Assembly (NCBI GenBank): GCA_934466515.1
Contig: CAKSLH010000003.1
Coordinates: 1 to 64,000, forward strand
Direction: 5' to 3'
Length of the DNA stretch: 64,000 nt
Origin: an uncultured Eubacteriales bacterium
GTDB lineage: Bacteria > Bacillota > Clostridia > Oscillospirales > Acutalibacteraceae
Positions within the stretch are counted from its first letter, which is position 1, and every line of letters starts with the position of its first letter. The notes under the pieces are model-generated. The model did not search any database. It worked only from the letters and a program-made list of their open reading frames with translations, and was not told the DNA's origin. Below, one piece after another: positions 32,400-41,118 of the stretch. The translations under genes and the position numbers were made by a program.

Positions 32400-33095
32400 A
32401 TGAAACACGGAAAAAAGTATAACAATAATGTAAATCTTATCGAAGCCGGTAAGTTTTATGATGTTGACGAAGCAGTTGCCGTTGCCGTAAAGACAGGTAC
32501 TGCAAAATTTGATGAAACAGTTGAAGTTCATGTCCGTCTCGGCGTTGACTCCCGTCACGCTGACCAGCAGGTAAGAGGCGCTGTTGTTCTTCCGAACGGT
32601 ACAGGTAAAACCGTAAGAACACTCGTTATCGCAAAGCCTGATAAGGTTGAAGAGGCTCTCGCGGCAGGCGCTGATTTTGCAGGCGGCGAGGACATGGTTG
32701 CTAAAATCCAGAAAGAAAACTGGCTCGATTTCGATGTAGTTATCGCTACACCCGACATGATGGGTATGGTCGGCCGTCTCGGTAAGGTTTTAGGTCCGCG
32801 CGGCCTTATGCCTACTCCTAAGGCAGGAACCGTTACACCCGATGTTGTTAAGGCTGTAACCGAAGCTAAGGCAGGTAAGATTGAGTACCGTCTTGATAAG
32901 ACAAATATCATTCACTGCCCGATCGGTAAGGTTTCTTTCGGACCTGAGAAGATCAAGCAGAACTTCGATACTCTTATGGACGCTATCGTTAAGGCTAAGC
33001 CGGCAGCTACAAAGGGACAGTATGTTAAGTCCTGCGTAATTGCTACTACTATGGGCCCCGGCGTTAAGCTCAATGTCGCTAAGTTCAGCGTATAA
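32400..33095 (+). CDS. rplA: 50S ribosomal protein L1
   Basis: 231 aa. DETVEVHVRLGVDSRHADQQ, LGKVLGPRGLMPTPKAGTV and IHCPIGKVSF are family landmarks. It builds the L1 stalk and can repress its own operon. Here rplA is the last gene of its operon and is followed by a terminator, not by rplJ. Confidence 0.97.
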   Translation: MKHGKKYNNNVNLIEAGKFYDVDEAVAVAVKTGTAKFDETVEVHVRLGVDSRHADQQVRGAVVLPNGTGKTVRTLVIAKPDKVEEALAAGADFAGGEDMVAKIQKENWLDFDVVIATPDMMGMVGRLGKVLGPRGLMPTPKAGTVTPDVVKAVTEAKAGKIEYRLDKTNIIHCPIGKVSFGPEKIKQNFDTLMDAIVKAKPAATKGQYVKSCVIATTMGPGVKLNVAKFSV

Positions 33096-33111
33096 TTTCT
33101 TAAAATAGTAA

Positions 33112-33152
33112 AAGCATCTTTCCTTAAATTTCGGAAAGATGCTTATTTTTTT
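33112..33152 (+). terminator. Terminator of rplK-rplA
   Basis: AAGCATCTTTCC and GGAAAGATGCTT, 12-bp arms, followed by ATTTTTTT. Confidence 0.9.
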
Positions 33153-33155
33153 GTC

Positions 33156-33635
33156 TTAAAGCGTATTTTCAAGAGTCTCTAAGGCTTTTGGAATTTCAGG
33201 CATAAAATCCATATACCAGAGCTTTGTCTCTTCAATGTATCTTAGCTTAAAGCCCTTGTCGGCGTATTCGGCGGTCCTTAAATTGTGGAGCCTGTCCGCC
33301 CCTTTCACGGCAAATGCCATCGGGTCGGATTTAATTCCCGAAATGTAATCGGACATAAAAATTTTGTCGGTCTTAGTTAACAGCTTAACGGACTTTAAAA
33401 CCCTTTTGCCGCCTAATCTCATGATTTCCTGCTCGGTTGCGTCGGTATCCTCAAGCAAATCGTGAAAGAGCGCGGTTATTATATATTCCGAACCGTAGCC
33501 TTTATCGCTTATGATTTTCGCAACGGCTTTTGGGTGGGTTATATATGGCTCTCCGCCTATTCTTTTTTGCCCCGAATGCTTTTTTTCGGCAAATAAAAGC
33601 GCCGATTTTAAAGCCTGCTCTTCTTTAGAATTCAT
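33156..33635 (-). CDS. Stand-alone HD-domain (p)ppGpp hydrolase-like protein
   Basis: 159 aa, only the hydrolase part of RelA/SpoT: KRIGGEPYITHPKAVA, HDLLEDT and KGADRLHNLRT give the R, H, HD, ED and D..N metal-site residues of the family. There is no synthetase, TGS or ACT domain. MESH1-like small alarmone hydrolases have this size. Activity on other nucleotides is possible. Three bp after another HD gene. Confidence 0.82.
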   Translation of the reverse strand: MNSKEEQALKSALLFAEKKHSGQKRIGGEPYITHPKAVAKIISDKGYGSEYIITALFHDLLEDTDATEQEIMRLGGKRVLKSVKLLTKTDKIFMSDYISGIKSDPMAFAVKGADRLHNLRTAEYADKGFKLRYIEETKLWYMDFMPEIPKALETLENTL

Positions 33636-33638
33636 AGC

Positions 33639-34232
33639 TTAGGCAGTGTAGGTTGACATGAAATCGGCGATTTCCTTTTCACAGCCGCGCATTGCAAGAA
33701 TTGTCATTTCAAAAAGCTTGTCAAGCTCCCAGCCTAAATTTTCGGCACCTGTTCTTATAACATCTCTTGAACATCCTGCGGCGAATTTCTTATCCTTGAA
33801 TTTCTTCTTAAGGCTCGAAACCTCCATATCGCAGACCGATTTTGAGGGTCTCATAAGAGCGGCGGACCAGATAAGCCCCGTAAGCTCATCGGCGGCAAAA
33901 AGCACCTTTTCCATTTCTGCCTCAGGCTTTATGTCGCAGCAGATTCCGTAGCCGTGAGAGCAGATAGAGGTTATCATATCCTCACCTACACCTGCGGGTC
34001 TTAAAAGCTCGGGCGCTTTTTTGCAGTGCTCATCGGGATAAAGCTCAAAATCAATATCGTGCAAAAGTCCTACCGTTCCCCAGTAATCCGCCTCGTCGCC
34101 GTAGCCTAAGGCGTCGGCATAGTATTTCATAACCGCTTCAACCGTCAGCGCGTGCTGAATGTGAAACGGCTCTTTGTTATACTTCTTTAAAAGCTCAAAG
34201 GCTTCATCTCTCGAAATAGTGCTTTTTCTCAT
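33639..34232 (-). CDS. HD-domain phosphohydrolase
   Basis: 197 aa. HD motif in VGLLHDIDFELYP with upstream HIQHALTVEAVM and downstream SHGYGICCD and ADELTGL, the set of a metal-dependent HDIG-type hydrolase. Substrate unknown. ATG 34232 follows AAGGGAAG. Operon with the alarmone-hydrolase-like gene. Confidence 0.82.
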   Translation of the reverse strand: MRKSTISRDEAFELLKKYNKEPFHIQHALTVEAVMKYYADALGYGDEADYWGTVGLLHDIDFELYPDEHCKKAPELLRPAGVGEDMITSICSHGYGICCDIKPEAEMEKVLFAADELTGLIWSAALMRPSKSVCDMEVSSLKKKFKDKKFAAGCSRDVIRTGAENLGWELDKLFEMTILAMRGCEKEIADFMSTYTA

Positions 34233-34438
34233 ATTAAGACTTCCCTTTTTCAAATTATAATTGTATTATAATGTATTAAAAACCGATTTTCAAGGAGTAA
34301 AATCGGTTTTTTTAATTTAAGATACTCACAGCACCGCGTTGAAAAAATAAAAGTTTTAATATAAATTTTGTTATGTTGATTTTTAACTTAAAGTGTGATA
34401 TTATATCGTTGATAAAAAATGTTTGGGAGATAATTTTT

Positions 34439-35092
34439 ATGGAGCTTAAGGGCAAAAAAATACTGTTTTTGGGAGACAGCATAACTCAGGGCGTAGGCGT
34501 TGAGGACTTTAATGATGTTTATTTTAAACAGCTTGAAAGAAACACGGGCGCAAATTGTATCGGCTTCGGAATAAGCGGAACAAGATTTTCAAAACAGCCC
34601 GAATCCGATTATTTTGAGGAGCAGGGAAACTTCTGCACAAGATGTCTTAAAATGGACGATGATGCGGACATAGTTGTTGTTTTCGGCGGAACCAATGACT
34701 ACGGCCACGGAAACGCACCGTTCGGAAAGCTTACCGACTGCTCGCCCGAAACCTTTTGCGGAGCGGTTAATTTTGTCGCAAAAAGCCTTATTGAAAAATA
34801 CCCGAAAGCAACGGTTGTTTTTATGACCCCTACCCACCGCACAACCGAAAAGGGCAGAATAAAGAATGAAAACGGAATAAGAAACGACCTTGAGCTTGTC
34901 GATTATGTTGACGCGATAATAAAAATTTGCGGAGAATACTCGGTTCCGGTGCTTGACCTTTACAGAGTAAGCGGAATTCAGCCGAATATCGAAGTAAACA
35001 GAGAATTATATATGCCAGACGGGCTTCATCCTAATGTTAACGGAAACGCGAAAATCGCAAGCCGCCTTGAAGGATTCTTAAAAAGTCTGTAA
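34439..35092 (+). CDS. SGNH/GDSL-family hydrolase
   Basis: 217 aa esterase/lipase fold: block I FLGDSITQGVG with nucleophile Ser, block III GGTNDYGHGN, block V DGLHPNVNG with the Asp/His pair. No signal peptide, so probably cytoplasmic. ATG 34439 follows TTGGGAGAT. A TTGATT...TATATC promoter region is near 34375-34405. Confidence 0.88.
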   Translation: MELKGKKILFLGDSITQGVGVEDFNDVYFKQLERNTGANCIGFGISGTRFSKQPESDYFEEQGNFCTRCLKMDDDADIVVVFGGTNDYGHGNAPFGKLTDCSPETFCGAVNFVAKSLIEKYPKATVVFMTPTHRTTEKGRIKNENGIRNDLELVDYVDAIIKICGEYSVPVLDLYRVSGIQPNIEVNRELYMPDGLHPNVNGNAKIASRLEGFLKSL

Positions 35093-35094
35093 AA

Positions 35095-35126
35095 AAATCC
35101 GCACAGCTTAAATGTTGTGCGGATTT
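35095..35126. terminator. Terminator between SGNH and GNAT genes
   Basis: AAATCCGCACA and TGTGCGGATTT, perfect 11-bp arms between converging genes. Confidence 0.85.
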
Positions 35127-35128
35127 CT

Positions 35129-35626
35129 TTATATCTTCTTCTGATAAAAATAAACGCCTAAGTGCCTTTTGAATTTAATTCCCACATCCTCTAAGAAGCC
35201 GGATTTTTTAAATCCGTGCTTTTCGTGAAAAGCGATGCTGGGCGCGTTTTCTTCCGTAATAAGCGAAACTATCATTTCTATGCTCTGTGCCTTTGCGCGA
35301 ATGATAAGCTCGTTTAAAAGCGCCGAGCCTGCGCCCTTAGCTTTCTCGCAGTGGGAAAGATACACCGAAAGATCCGCCGTTATCCTGTATGCGGAACGGG
35401 AATTATATTCGTCAAGATAAGCATAGCCTATTATTTTTCCATTGCTTTGGGCAACCAAAAACGGGTACTTCTTTGTAATATTTAAAATTCTTTCCTTAAA
35501 AGCAGGCAGGGTAATAGGCTCTTCTTCAAAGGTTGCGGTTGAATTTAATATATAATAATTGTAGATTTCAAGACACTTTTCAATATCGTCTGAGTCAAAT
35601 TCGATATTCCTGATTAAATATTCCAT
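35129..35626 (-). CDS. GNAT-family N-acetyltransferase (Pat-like)
   Basis: 165 aa. IYNYYILNSTATFEEEPITL at the N-terminus and the coenzyme-A loop KAKGAGSALLNELI, then SLITEENAPSIAFHEKHGF, are typical of phosphinothricin-acetyltransferase-like GNATs (amino acid analogues). Substrate in this organism unknown. Confidence 0.85.
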   Translation of the reverse strand: MEYLIRNIEFDSDDIEKCLEIYNYYILNSTATFEEEPITLPAFKERILNITKKYPFLVAQSNGKIIGYAYLDEYNSRSAYRITADLSVYLSHCEKAKGAGSALLNELIIRAKAQSIEMIVSLITEENAPSIAFHEKHGFKKSGFLEDVGIKFKRHLGVYFYQKKI

Positions 35627-35642
35627 AATTTTACTCCGTTTT

Positions 35643-35676
35643 AAAAGGACATTCTCTACTCAGAGAATGTCCTTTT
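35643..35676. terminator. Terminator between GNAT gene and uraA
   Basis: AAAAGGACATTCTCT and AGAGAATGTCCTTTT, 15-bp perfect arms with a 4-nt loop. Confidence 0.85.
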
Positions 35677-35704
35677 AAATACTTTTTTATAAGATGTATT
35701 TTAA

Positions 35705-37048
35705 TTATACATTCTTGTTTTCGCCCTTGCCGAGGAGAACATTTGTGATGATTCCGAGGATAAGAGCGCATGCGATAGAAGTGATTGTGATTTTTCCGAA
35801 GGAAACCGTAAGTCCGCCGATACCGCAGATAAGGATTACTGCTACAACGAAGAGGTTTTTGTTGTCGCCTAAATCAACATCCTGTATCATCTTAAGACCC
35901 GATACCGCGATAAATCCGTAGAGTGTTATGCACACACCGCCCATTACGCAGTTAGGAATTGTAGCAAGGAAGGTTACGAAGGGTCCGAAGAAGGAGATTA
36001 TGATTGCCATAACCGCTGTTGCGAGAATTGTTACAACCGAAGCGTTTCCTGTGATAGCAACGCATCCTACCGACTCGCCGTATGTGGTGTTCGGGCAGCC
36101 GCCGAATACTGCACCTGCCATAGAGCCTACACCGTCGCCGAGAAGGGTTCTGTGAAGACCGGGGTCCTTAAGAAGGTCTTTTTCGATAACCGATGAAAGG
36201 TTCTTGTGGTCTGCAATGTGCTCAGCGAATACAACGAATGCTACCGGTACATAAGCTACCGCAACGGTTGCTATGTAGTGGCCTGAAACTTCTTTAAGAC
36301 CCTTAGCAGCCTCAAGGAAGGTGAAATCGGGAACTGCGAAGAGGCTCATATTCTTGAATACCTCGAAGTTGATAATCTGGAGCGCCTTGTTGCCTGTCTG
36401 AATTCCGATTACGGTGAAGATTGCTGCAGCCGCATAGCCTGCGAGAATTCCGATGATGAACGGAATGAGCTTAACCATTTTCTTTCCGTATACCGAGCAT
36501 AAGGTTACGGTAAGCAATGTTACAAGACCGCATACAAGGCAGATAAGCGGATTTGCCGCTGAATTGCCCTCTGCATTTAAAACCTTGCCCTTTGTAAGGT
36601 CGCTGATAGCGTTTCCTGCAAGAGAAAGACCGATTATTGCAACTGTAGGTCCGATTACAACGGCAGGCATAAGCTTGTTTATCCAGTTGACGCCTGCGAA
36701 TTTAACAGCAATTGCGATAATTACATATACAAGACCTGCGAAAAACGCGCCTAAAATGAGTCCGACATAGCCGAGCTGCATTGAAACGCCGCCTGCGAAA
36801 GCCGCGAGCATTGAGCCGATGAATGCGAATGAAGAGCCTAAGAAAACGGGGCTTCTGAACTTAGTAAACAGAAGATAAACGAGAGTTCCGACTCCTGCTC
36901 CGAAAAGCGCCGCCGACTGAGACATTCCGTTTCCGACGATTGCCGGAACGGCGATTGTTGCCGCAAGGATCGCAAGGAGCTGCTGGAAAGCAAAGACGAT
37001 TACTTTGCCGAATCCGGGCTTGTCCTTTACATTGTAGATTAGTTTCAT
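35705..37048 (-). CDS. uraA: Uracil permease UraA (NCS2 family)
   Basis: 447 aa, 12-14 membrane helices. QQLLAILAATIAVPAIVG at the N-terminus, AEHIADHKNLSSVI and the NCS2 motif GGCPNTTYGESVG mark uracil rather than xanthine transport. Imports uracil by proton symport. Directly follows pyrR, whose leader attenuates the operon. Confidence 0.92.
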   Translation of the reverse strand: MKLIYNVKDKPGFGKVIVFAFQQLLAILAATIAVPAIVGNGMSQSAALFGAGVGTLVYLLFTKFRSPVFLGSSFAFIGSMLAAFAGGVSMQLGYVGLILGAFFAGLVYVIIAIAVKFAGVNWINKLMPAVVIGPTVAIIGLSLAGNAISDLTKGKVLNAEGNSAANPLICLVCGLVTLLTVTLCSVYGKKMVKLIPFIIGILAGYAAAAIFTVIGIQTGNKALQIINFEVFKNMSLFAVPDFTFLEAAKGLKEVSGHYIATVAVAYVPVAFVVFAEHIADHKNLSSVIEKDLLKDPGLHRTLLGDGVGSMAGAVFGGCPNTTYGESVGCVAITGNASVVTILATAVMAIIISFFGPFVTFLATIPNCVMGGVCITLYGFIAVSGLKMIQDVDLGDNKNLFVVAVILICGIGGLTVSFGKITITSIACALILGIITNVLLGKGENKNV

Positions 37049-37114
37049 ATTCTTTCCTCCATATTTTGCACACTCTGTTGCAAATTAATATATTAAAACG
37101 GACCTTTGTCCGAT

Positions 37115-37651
37115 TTAATCAAATAGCTCGACGCTTATACCGTCGTCAAAAGGCGGAAGCTTAACGGATATCCGCTCTGTCTTTGCCGTGGGAACATTCT
37201 TTCCCACATAATCTCCTCTTATAGGAAGCTCTCTGTGTCCGCGGTCTACAAGCACCGCAAGCTGCACGGATTCCGGTCTGCCGCGGCTGAAAACCGCATC
37301 AATAGCGGCGCGCGCCGTTCTTCCGGTATACAGAACATCATCAACTATAATAACGGTCTTGCCCGTTACATCAAAGGGTAACTGCGTGCTGTGAAGCACT
37401 GGGTCGGGCGAAATGTGAATTAAATCGTCCCTGTAAAAGGTTATATCAAGATTTCCGCAGGGAACAAGCTTTTTTTCGATATCCGCGATATTCGCCGCAA
37501 TCATTCCCGCGAGCGGAACGCCCCTGCGCTTTACTCCTACGATACATATATTGTCGCAGCCGCCGTTTTTTTCGAGGATCTCGTGCGAAATTCGCTTTAT
37601 GGCACGCTTTACGGCTTCTTCGTCCATAATAGTTGCCTTATACCGTGACAT
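37115..37651 (-). CDS. pyrR: Bifunctional pyr operon attenuator / uracil phosphoribosyltransferase PyrR
   Basis: 178 aa. PRPP-binding loop TVIIVDDVLYTGRTARAA; ISHEILEKN and RRGVPLAGMIA in the N-terminal half. Binds UMP and the pyr leader RNA, promoting termination. Regulates itself and uraA here. GGAGGG ribosome binding site. Confidence 0.94.
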   Translation of the reverse strand: MSRYKATIMDEEAVKRAIKRISHEILEKNGGCDNICIVGVKRRGVPLAGMIAANIADIEKKLVPCGNLDITFYRDDLIHISPDPVLHSTQLPFDVTGKTVIIVDDVLYTGRTARAAIDAVFSRGRPESVQLAVLVDRGHRELPIRGDYVGKNVPTAKTERISVKLPPFDDGISVELFD

Positions 37652-37830
37652 TTAAACCCTCCTAAGCATAAAAAACGCCGTGCTTAATGCACGGCGTGAA
37701 TAATCATGACAAAATTCCGGCGCTGAATTCGCGCAGGAACACTATGAAAACCTTGCCGGCATCTCTGTACCGATTTTTAAAGGAATTTTTTAACCTTGCA
37801 TAGTATATCACAAAGAGTTTCGTTTGTAAA
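37652..37830 (-). promoter_or_regulatory. PyrR-regulated leader, attenuator and promoter
   Basis: Minus strand: promoter TTTACA (plus 37825-37830), 17 bp, TATACT (37802-37807); PyrR-binding loop with ACAGAGATGCCGGCAAGG (plus 37750-37768) enclosed by an ACTATG/CATAGT stem; terminator ACGCCGTGC/GCACGGCGT (37675-37697) with a U6 run before the pyrR ribosome binding site. This is the three-hairpin PyrR attenuation plan. Confidence 0.85.
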
Positions 37831-37879
37831 GCCTTTTTTAAAAAAATTTAAAAAAATTGTACAGCCTGTCGACAAACTA

Positions 37880-38100
37880 TAAATCAGGTTATGTTGCGGC
37901 GTTTACGCCGCATTTTGTTTTTTCGGTGACATGTGCGGCAAAAAAACACCTTGTAAGCGAAAAACCGCTGAATTAAGCGGTTTTTCAAGAACACTGGGGT
38001 TTGGTACTCACGGGGATAGAGTGCAGTCCGAAAATCATAGATTTTCGAGCGAACGGCATTCCCGTCTAAGAGAGTGTCGAAAAAATCGACACTCTCAATT
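37880..38100. other. Unassigned structured intergenic stretch
   Basis: No credible gene. Contains GCGGCGT/ACGCCGC (37896-37910), AACCGCT/AGCGGTT (37965-37984), ACGGGGAT/ATTCCCGT enclosing CGAAAATC/GATTTTCG (38010-38066) and a terminator-like GAGAGTGTCGA/TCGACACTCTC (38071-38097). It holds the CGAGCGAA motif also seen in elements E1-E3. It matches no riboswitch class that I know. Confidence 0.45.
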
Positions 38101-38232
38101 TGTATTTTGTGGTTTTAAAATTATCGGTCTACTACATATATAATATATAGGGCGCAAAAGGCGGTAAGGGCAAAATCGGCGAATTTAACAAAAGAAATGT
38201 CAGCCGCTGTCAATTTGGAGCCGATAAACAAG

Positions 38233-38336
38233 GTTACAAACTTGTAACTATTTGTAACAAGTTTGTTTCTTTGTACATATTATACAAAATACGCTTCATT
38301 TTTTACCTTGACATATACAAGGGAAGTCAATATAAT
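38233..38336 (+). promoter_or_regulatory. Dyad and promoter of the 3D-domain gene
   Basis: Promoter TTGACA 38308-38313, 17 bp, TATAAT 38331-38336. About 45 bp upstream is a dyad CAAACTTGT...ACAAGTTTG (38238-38266) inside a larger AACAAG/CTTGTT-rich region, placed like a regulator site. The leader then carries a TGCGA/TCGCA hairpin (38345-38362). Confidence 0.65.
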
Positions 38337-38388
38337 AAGTCACGTTGCGATTCTTCGGTCGCAGCTTGAATTTAAAAGGAGACGTTAT

Positions 38389-39468
38389 ATGCGTAAAATA
38401 TTAAAATTCGCCGCTAAAAAGACCGCGCGATTTTTTAGACACAGAATTCCGCTTGCGGTATTTCTTTGCCTTGCAACCGCCGCCAGTCTTATGTTCCTTA
38501 AAAATTCTCTTAATACCTTCAGAATTTTTGACGGCGAAACAACCCTTACCGTTCGTTCGCTTTCCGCGAATGCGGCGGATGTCTTAAAGCTTGCCGACCT
38601 TAAATCGGATAACTACAATCTGGTTTCGACTAAGGTAAGCGGAAAGTATACAAAGCTTTCCATAGAATATACATTTCCCGTATATGTAACTGTCGGTCAG
38701 TCCACAACAGAGGTTTACACACCTAAGGCTACCGTAGGCGAAATTTTAGGTTCAATGGGCATTGTTCCCGATGAGGACGATATCGTAGAGCCTTCTGTTG
38801 ATACGGTGGTTGAAAAGACAACATATATTGATTATTCGCGTGTAGAATATGTTCAGGGGAGCTATACTCAGGATATCCCCTATCAGACCGAGACTGTTAT
38901 CGGCGATAATTCCGCTTCAGGCGTCACAACAACGCTTGTAAACGGCAAAAACGGCGTTTCTCAGGTCAATTACACCGCTAAGGTTATTAACGGCGTTACG
39001 GTTGAAACGGTTGTTAACAGCACCGTTACTCTTTCAAACCCCGTAAACCGCAGACAGGTTATCGGAGCGACCACCACCTCGGTTGCCACCGCGACAAGTA
39101 GCAGCGTTTCGTGCATTTCGACGCTCAGCCCCTCTTCGCCTATTGAGCTTGACGCAAACGGCGCACCGATTAACTACACAAAGAAAATGACCGTTCAGGC
39201 AACGGCATATACCTATACCGGACATAACTGCGCAACCGGCGTTGCGCCTCAGCCTGGATATATTGCGGTAAACCCGAGAGTTATTCCTTACGGAACAAGA
39301 ATGTATATCGTTTCTTCCGACGGAAGATTTGTTTACGGCTATGCCGTAGCCGCGGATACAGGCGGATTTACCTCTTCAAGACCTAATAATGTCGATTTGT
39401 TTATGGCTACAAAGGCGGCTTGCTCGGCTTTCGGAAGAAGAAATGTTGAGATTTATTTTCTGCCGTAA
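38389..39468 (+). CDS. G5/3D-domain cell-wall protein (YabE-like)
   Basis: 359 aa exported protein. N-terminal membrane anchor (about 22-40), DUF348 ubiquitin-like repeats (about 50-140), G5-type domain (about 145-225), Thr/Ser linker, and C-terminal 3D domain (about 265-359) with MTVQATAYTYTGHNCATG, DTGG and RPNNVDLF, where the conserved Asp residues are thought catalytic in lytic transglycosylases. ATG 38389 has AAAGGAGA upstream; the upstream frame covers the promoter and is not coding. Confidence 0.88.
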   Translation: MRKILKFAAKKTARFFRHRIPLAVFLCLATAASLMFLKNSLNTFRIFDGETTLTVRSLSANAADVLKLADLKSDNYNLVSTKVSGKYTKLSIEYTFPVYVTVGQSTTEVYTPKATVGEILGSMGIVPDEDDIVEPSVDTVVEKTTYIDYSRVEYVQGSYTQDIPYQTETVIGDNSASGVTTTLVNGKNGVSQVNYTAKVINGVTVETVVNSTVTLSNPVNRRQVIGATTTSVATATSSSVSCISTLSPSSPIELDANGAPINYTKKMTVQATAYTYTGHNCATGVAPQPGYIAVNPRVIPYGTRMYIVSSDGRFVYGYAVAADTGGFTSSRPNNVDLFMATKAACSAFGRRNVEIYFLP

Positions 39469-39480
39469 ATAAAACAGCTT

Positions 39481-39513
39481 AATCCCCTGCCGTTTTTTGC
39501 GGCAGGGGATTTT
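39481..39513 (+). terminator. Terminator of the 3D-domain gene
   Basis: AATCCCCTGCCG and CGGCAGGGGATT with TTTC after; 12-bp arms. Confidence 0.85.
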
Positions 39514-39549
39514 CGGTGAAAAGTGAATAGTGAAAAAGTAAAAAGTAAA

Positions 39550-39578
39550 AATCCCCATTCTTACGAATGGGGATTTTT
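39550..39578 (-). terminator. Terminator of tRNA-Val
   Basis: AATCCCCATTC and GAATGGGGATT arms on the 3' side of the minus-strand tRNA. Just before it (39515-39550) is a GTGAAAA-type simple repeat like that at 26031-26068. Confidence 0.8.
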
Positions 39579-39654
39579 GGTGGAGACAACTGGACTTGAA
39601 CCGGTGACCCCTTGCATGTCAAGCAAGTACTCTGACCAACTGAGCTATGCCTCC
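39578..39654 (-). tRNA. tRNA-Val(GAC)
   Basis: 77 nt, minus strand, encoded CCA. Acceptor GGAGGCA with TGTCTCC, anticodon arm CTTGC-TTGACAT-GCAAG giving GAC, T loop TTCAAGT. Confidence 0.93.
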
Positions 39655-39771
39655 GAAAAGTATAAACCTATTATGCCACAAACTTTTAAAAAAGGCAAGA
39701 AAAATTTTAAATTCGCGCGGTTGAAAAGAAATAAATAGTATGATATATTATTAAGGAACGGAGTGATAATT

Positions 39772-40725
39772 TTGAAGCCTGTTTTATATTTTGTAATTCC
39801 CTGCTTTAATGAAAGCGAGGTTCTGCCGATAACAGCTCCCGAATTTCTTTCCTGCCTTGATGAAATGCAGAAAAGCGGAACGGTTGACGAAAAGAGTAAA
39901 ATTCTTTTCGTGGACGACGGCAGCAGCGATAAAACATGGGAAATTATAACCGATTTAAGCAAAAAGGACTTAAGATTTGCAGGTCTTAAGCAAAGCCGCA
40001 ACCGAGGCCACCAGAGCGCGCTCCTTGCAGGGCTTATGTATGCTAAGGATTTTTGCGATATCACCGTTTCTGTCGACTGCGACGGGCAGGACGATATCAG
40101 CGCCGCCAAGGAAATGGTAAAGGAATACCTAAACGGCTGCGAGATAGTTTACGGCGTCCGAAAAAGGCGGGATACCGACACCGCGTTTAAAAGAATTACC
40201 GCGCGCGGTTTTTATAAATTTATGAATTCAATGGGCGCAAATGTGGTTTATGACCACGCCGATTACAGGCTTCTTTCAAAGAAGGTTTTAATGCACCTTG
40301 CGGATTTTAAGGAAACAAATCTTTTCCTGCGCGGAATGATTCCGCTTGTCGGCTTTAAAAGCACAAGCGTTTATTATGACAGGCTTGAAAGAAAAGCCGG
40401 AAAAAGCCACTATCCGCTGAGTAAAATGATAGCTCTTGCAGTTGACGGTATTACAAGCCTTTCGACAAAGCCGTTAAAGGTTATTATGACCTTCGGGCTT
40501 ATAGTTTCGCTTTTAAGCTTTTTGGGCGTTATTTATGCGCTTGTTTCCCACGCTTTGGGGAAAGCGGTCGCAGGCTGGGCGAGTATAGTCTGTATTGTCA
40601 GCTTTATGGGCGGAATTCAGCTTGTTTCCTTGGGAATTATCGGCGAGTATGTCGGAAAGACCTACAAGGAAGTTAAACGCAGACCCAGATATATTATCGA
40701 GGATACTACCGATAATTTAAAATAA
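39772..40725 (+). CDS. GT2 polyprenyl-phosphate glycosyltransferase (GtrB/DPM1-like)
   Basis: 317 aa. GT-A domain with FVIPCFNESEVLP, FVDDGSSDKTWEII and VSVDCDGQDD metal site; two C-terminal membrane helices (about 228-250 and 262-285) end in IGEYVGKTYKEVKRRPRY, a hallmark of GtrB-type enzymes that load a sugar on undecaprenyl phosphate. TTG 39772 with GGAG 8 bp upstream is the preferred start. A GtrA-like flippase candidate lies 19 kb away (20902). Confidence 0.88.
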   Translation: MKPVLYFVIPCFNESEVLPITAPEFLSCLDEMQKSGTVDEKSKILFVDDGSSDKTWEIITDLSKKDLRFAGLKQSRNRGHQSALLAGLMYAKDFCDITVSVDCDGQDDISAAKEMVKEYLNGCEIVYGVRKRRDTDTAFKRITARGFYKFMNSMGANVVYDHADYRLLSKKVLMHLADFKETNLFLRGMIPLVGFKSTSVYYDRLERKAGKSHYPLSKMIALAVDGITSLSTKPLKVIMTFGLIVSLLSFLGVIYALVSHALGKAVAGWASIVCIVSFMGGIQLVSLGIIGEYVGKTYKEVKRRPRYIIEDTTDNLK

Positions 40726-40733
40726 AAGATATA

Positions 40734-41015
40734 AAAGGCTCCCTTCTTTTCGCGTAAGCGAAACAGAGGGGAGCTGTCGTTCTAGATGCTAGATATTAGA
40801 TTCTAGACATTAGACTGTTGTGTGCCTTACGGCACGGATAACCAAACCCTTCCGTCAAAGCTTCGCTTTGCCACCTCCCCTAACGACTTTAGTGGAGGCT
40901 TGGGTTTCTGCTGAGACTAAAAAAGGCTCCCTTCTTATGCGTCAGCATACAGAGGGGAGCTGTCAGCGTAAGCTGACTGAGGGGTATTGTCTGGCGTCTG
41001 ACATCTACAGTCTAA
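40734..41015 (+). repeat. Interspersed hairpin repeat R, copy 5 (tandem)
   Basis: A partial unit (GGCTCCCTTCTT, TTCGCGTAAGCGAA hairpin, GAGGGGAGCTG, TAGATNT heptamers) followed at once by a full unit from GTGTGCCTTACGGCAC to CTGAGGGGTATT and tail. Only tandem case in the window. It fills the gap to the lipoprotein gene. Confidence 0.9.
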
Positions 41016-41118
41016 CACACAAAAATAAAGTTTTTTATTAAAAAATCTTTATTTTTATATAAGTGTATGGTATAATCTATATTGAATTACTTTGTTTAAA
41101 AGGGTAGGTGTAGGCAGT

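Noticed and set aside
37880..38100. c-di-AMP (ydaO) riboswitch for the 3D-domain gene
   Set aside because: Such riboswitches do control wall hydrolases, but I cannot find the conserved core and a terminator plus separate promoter lie between this stretch and the gene.
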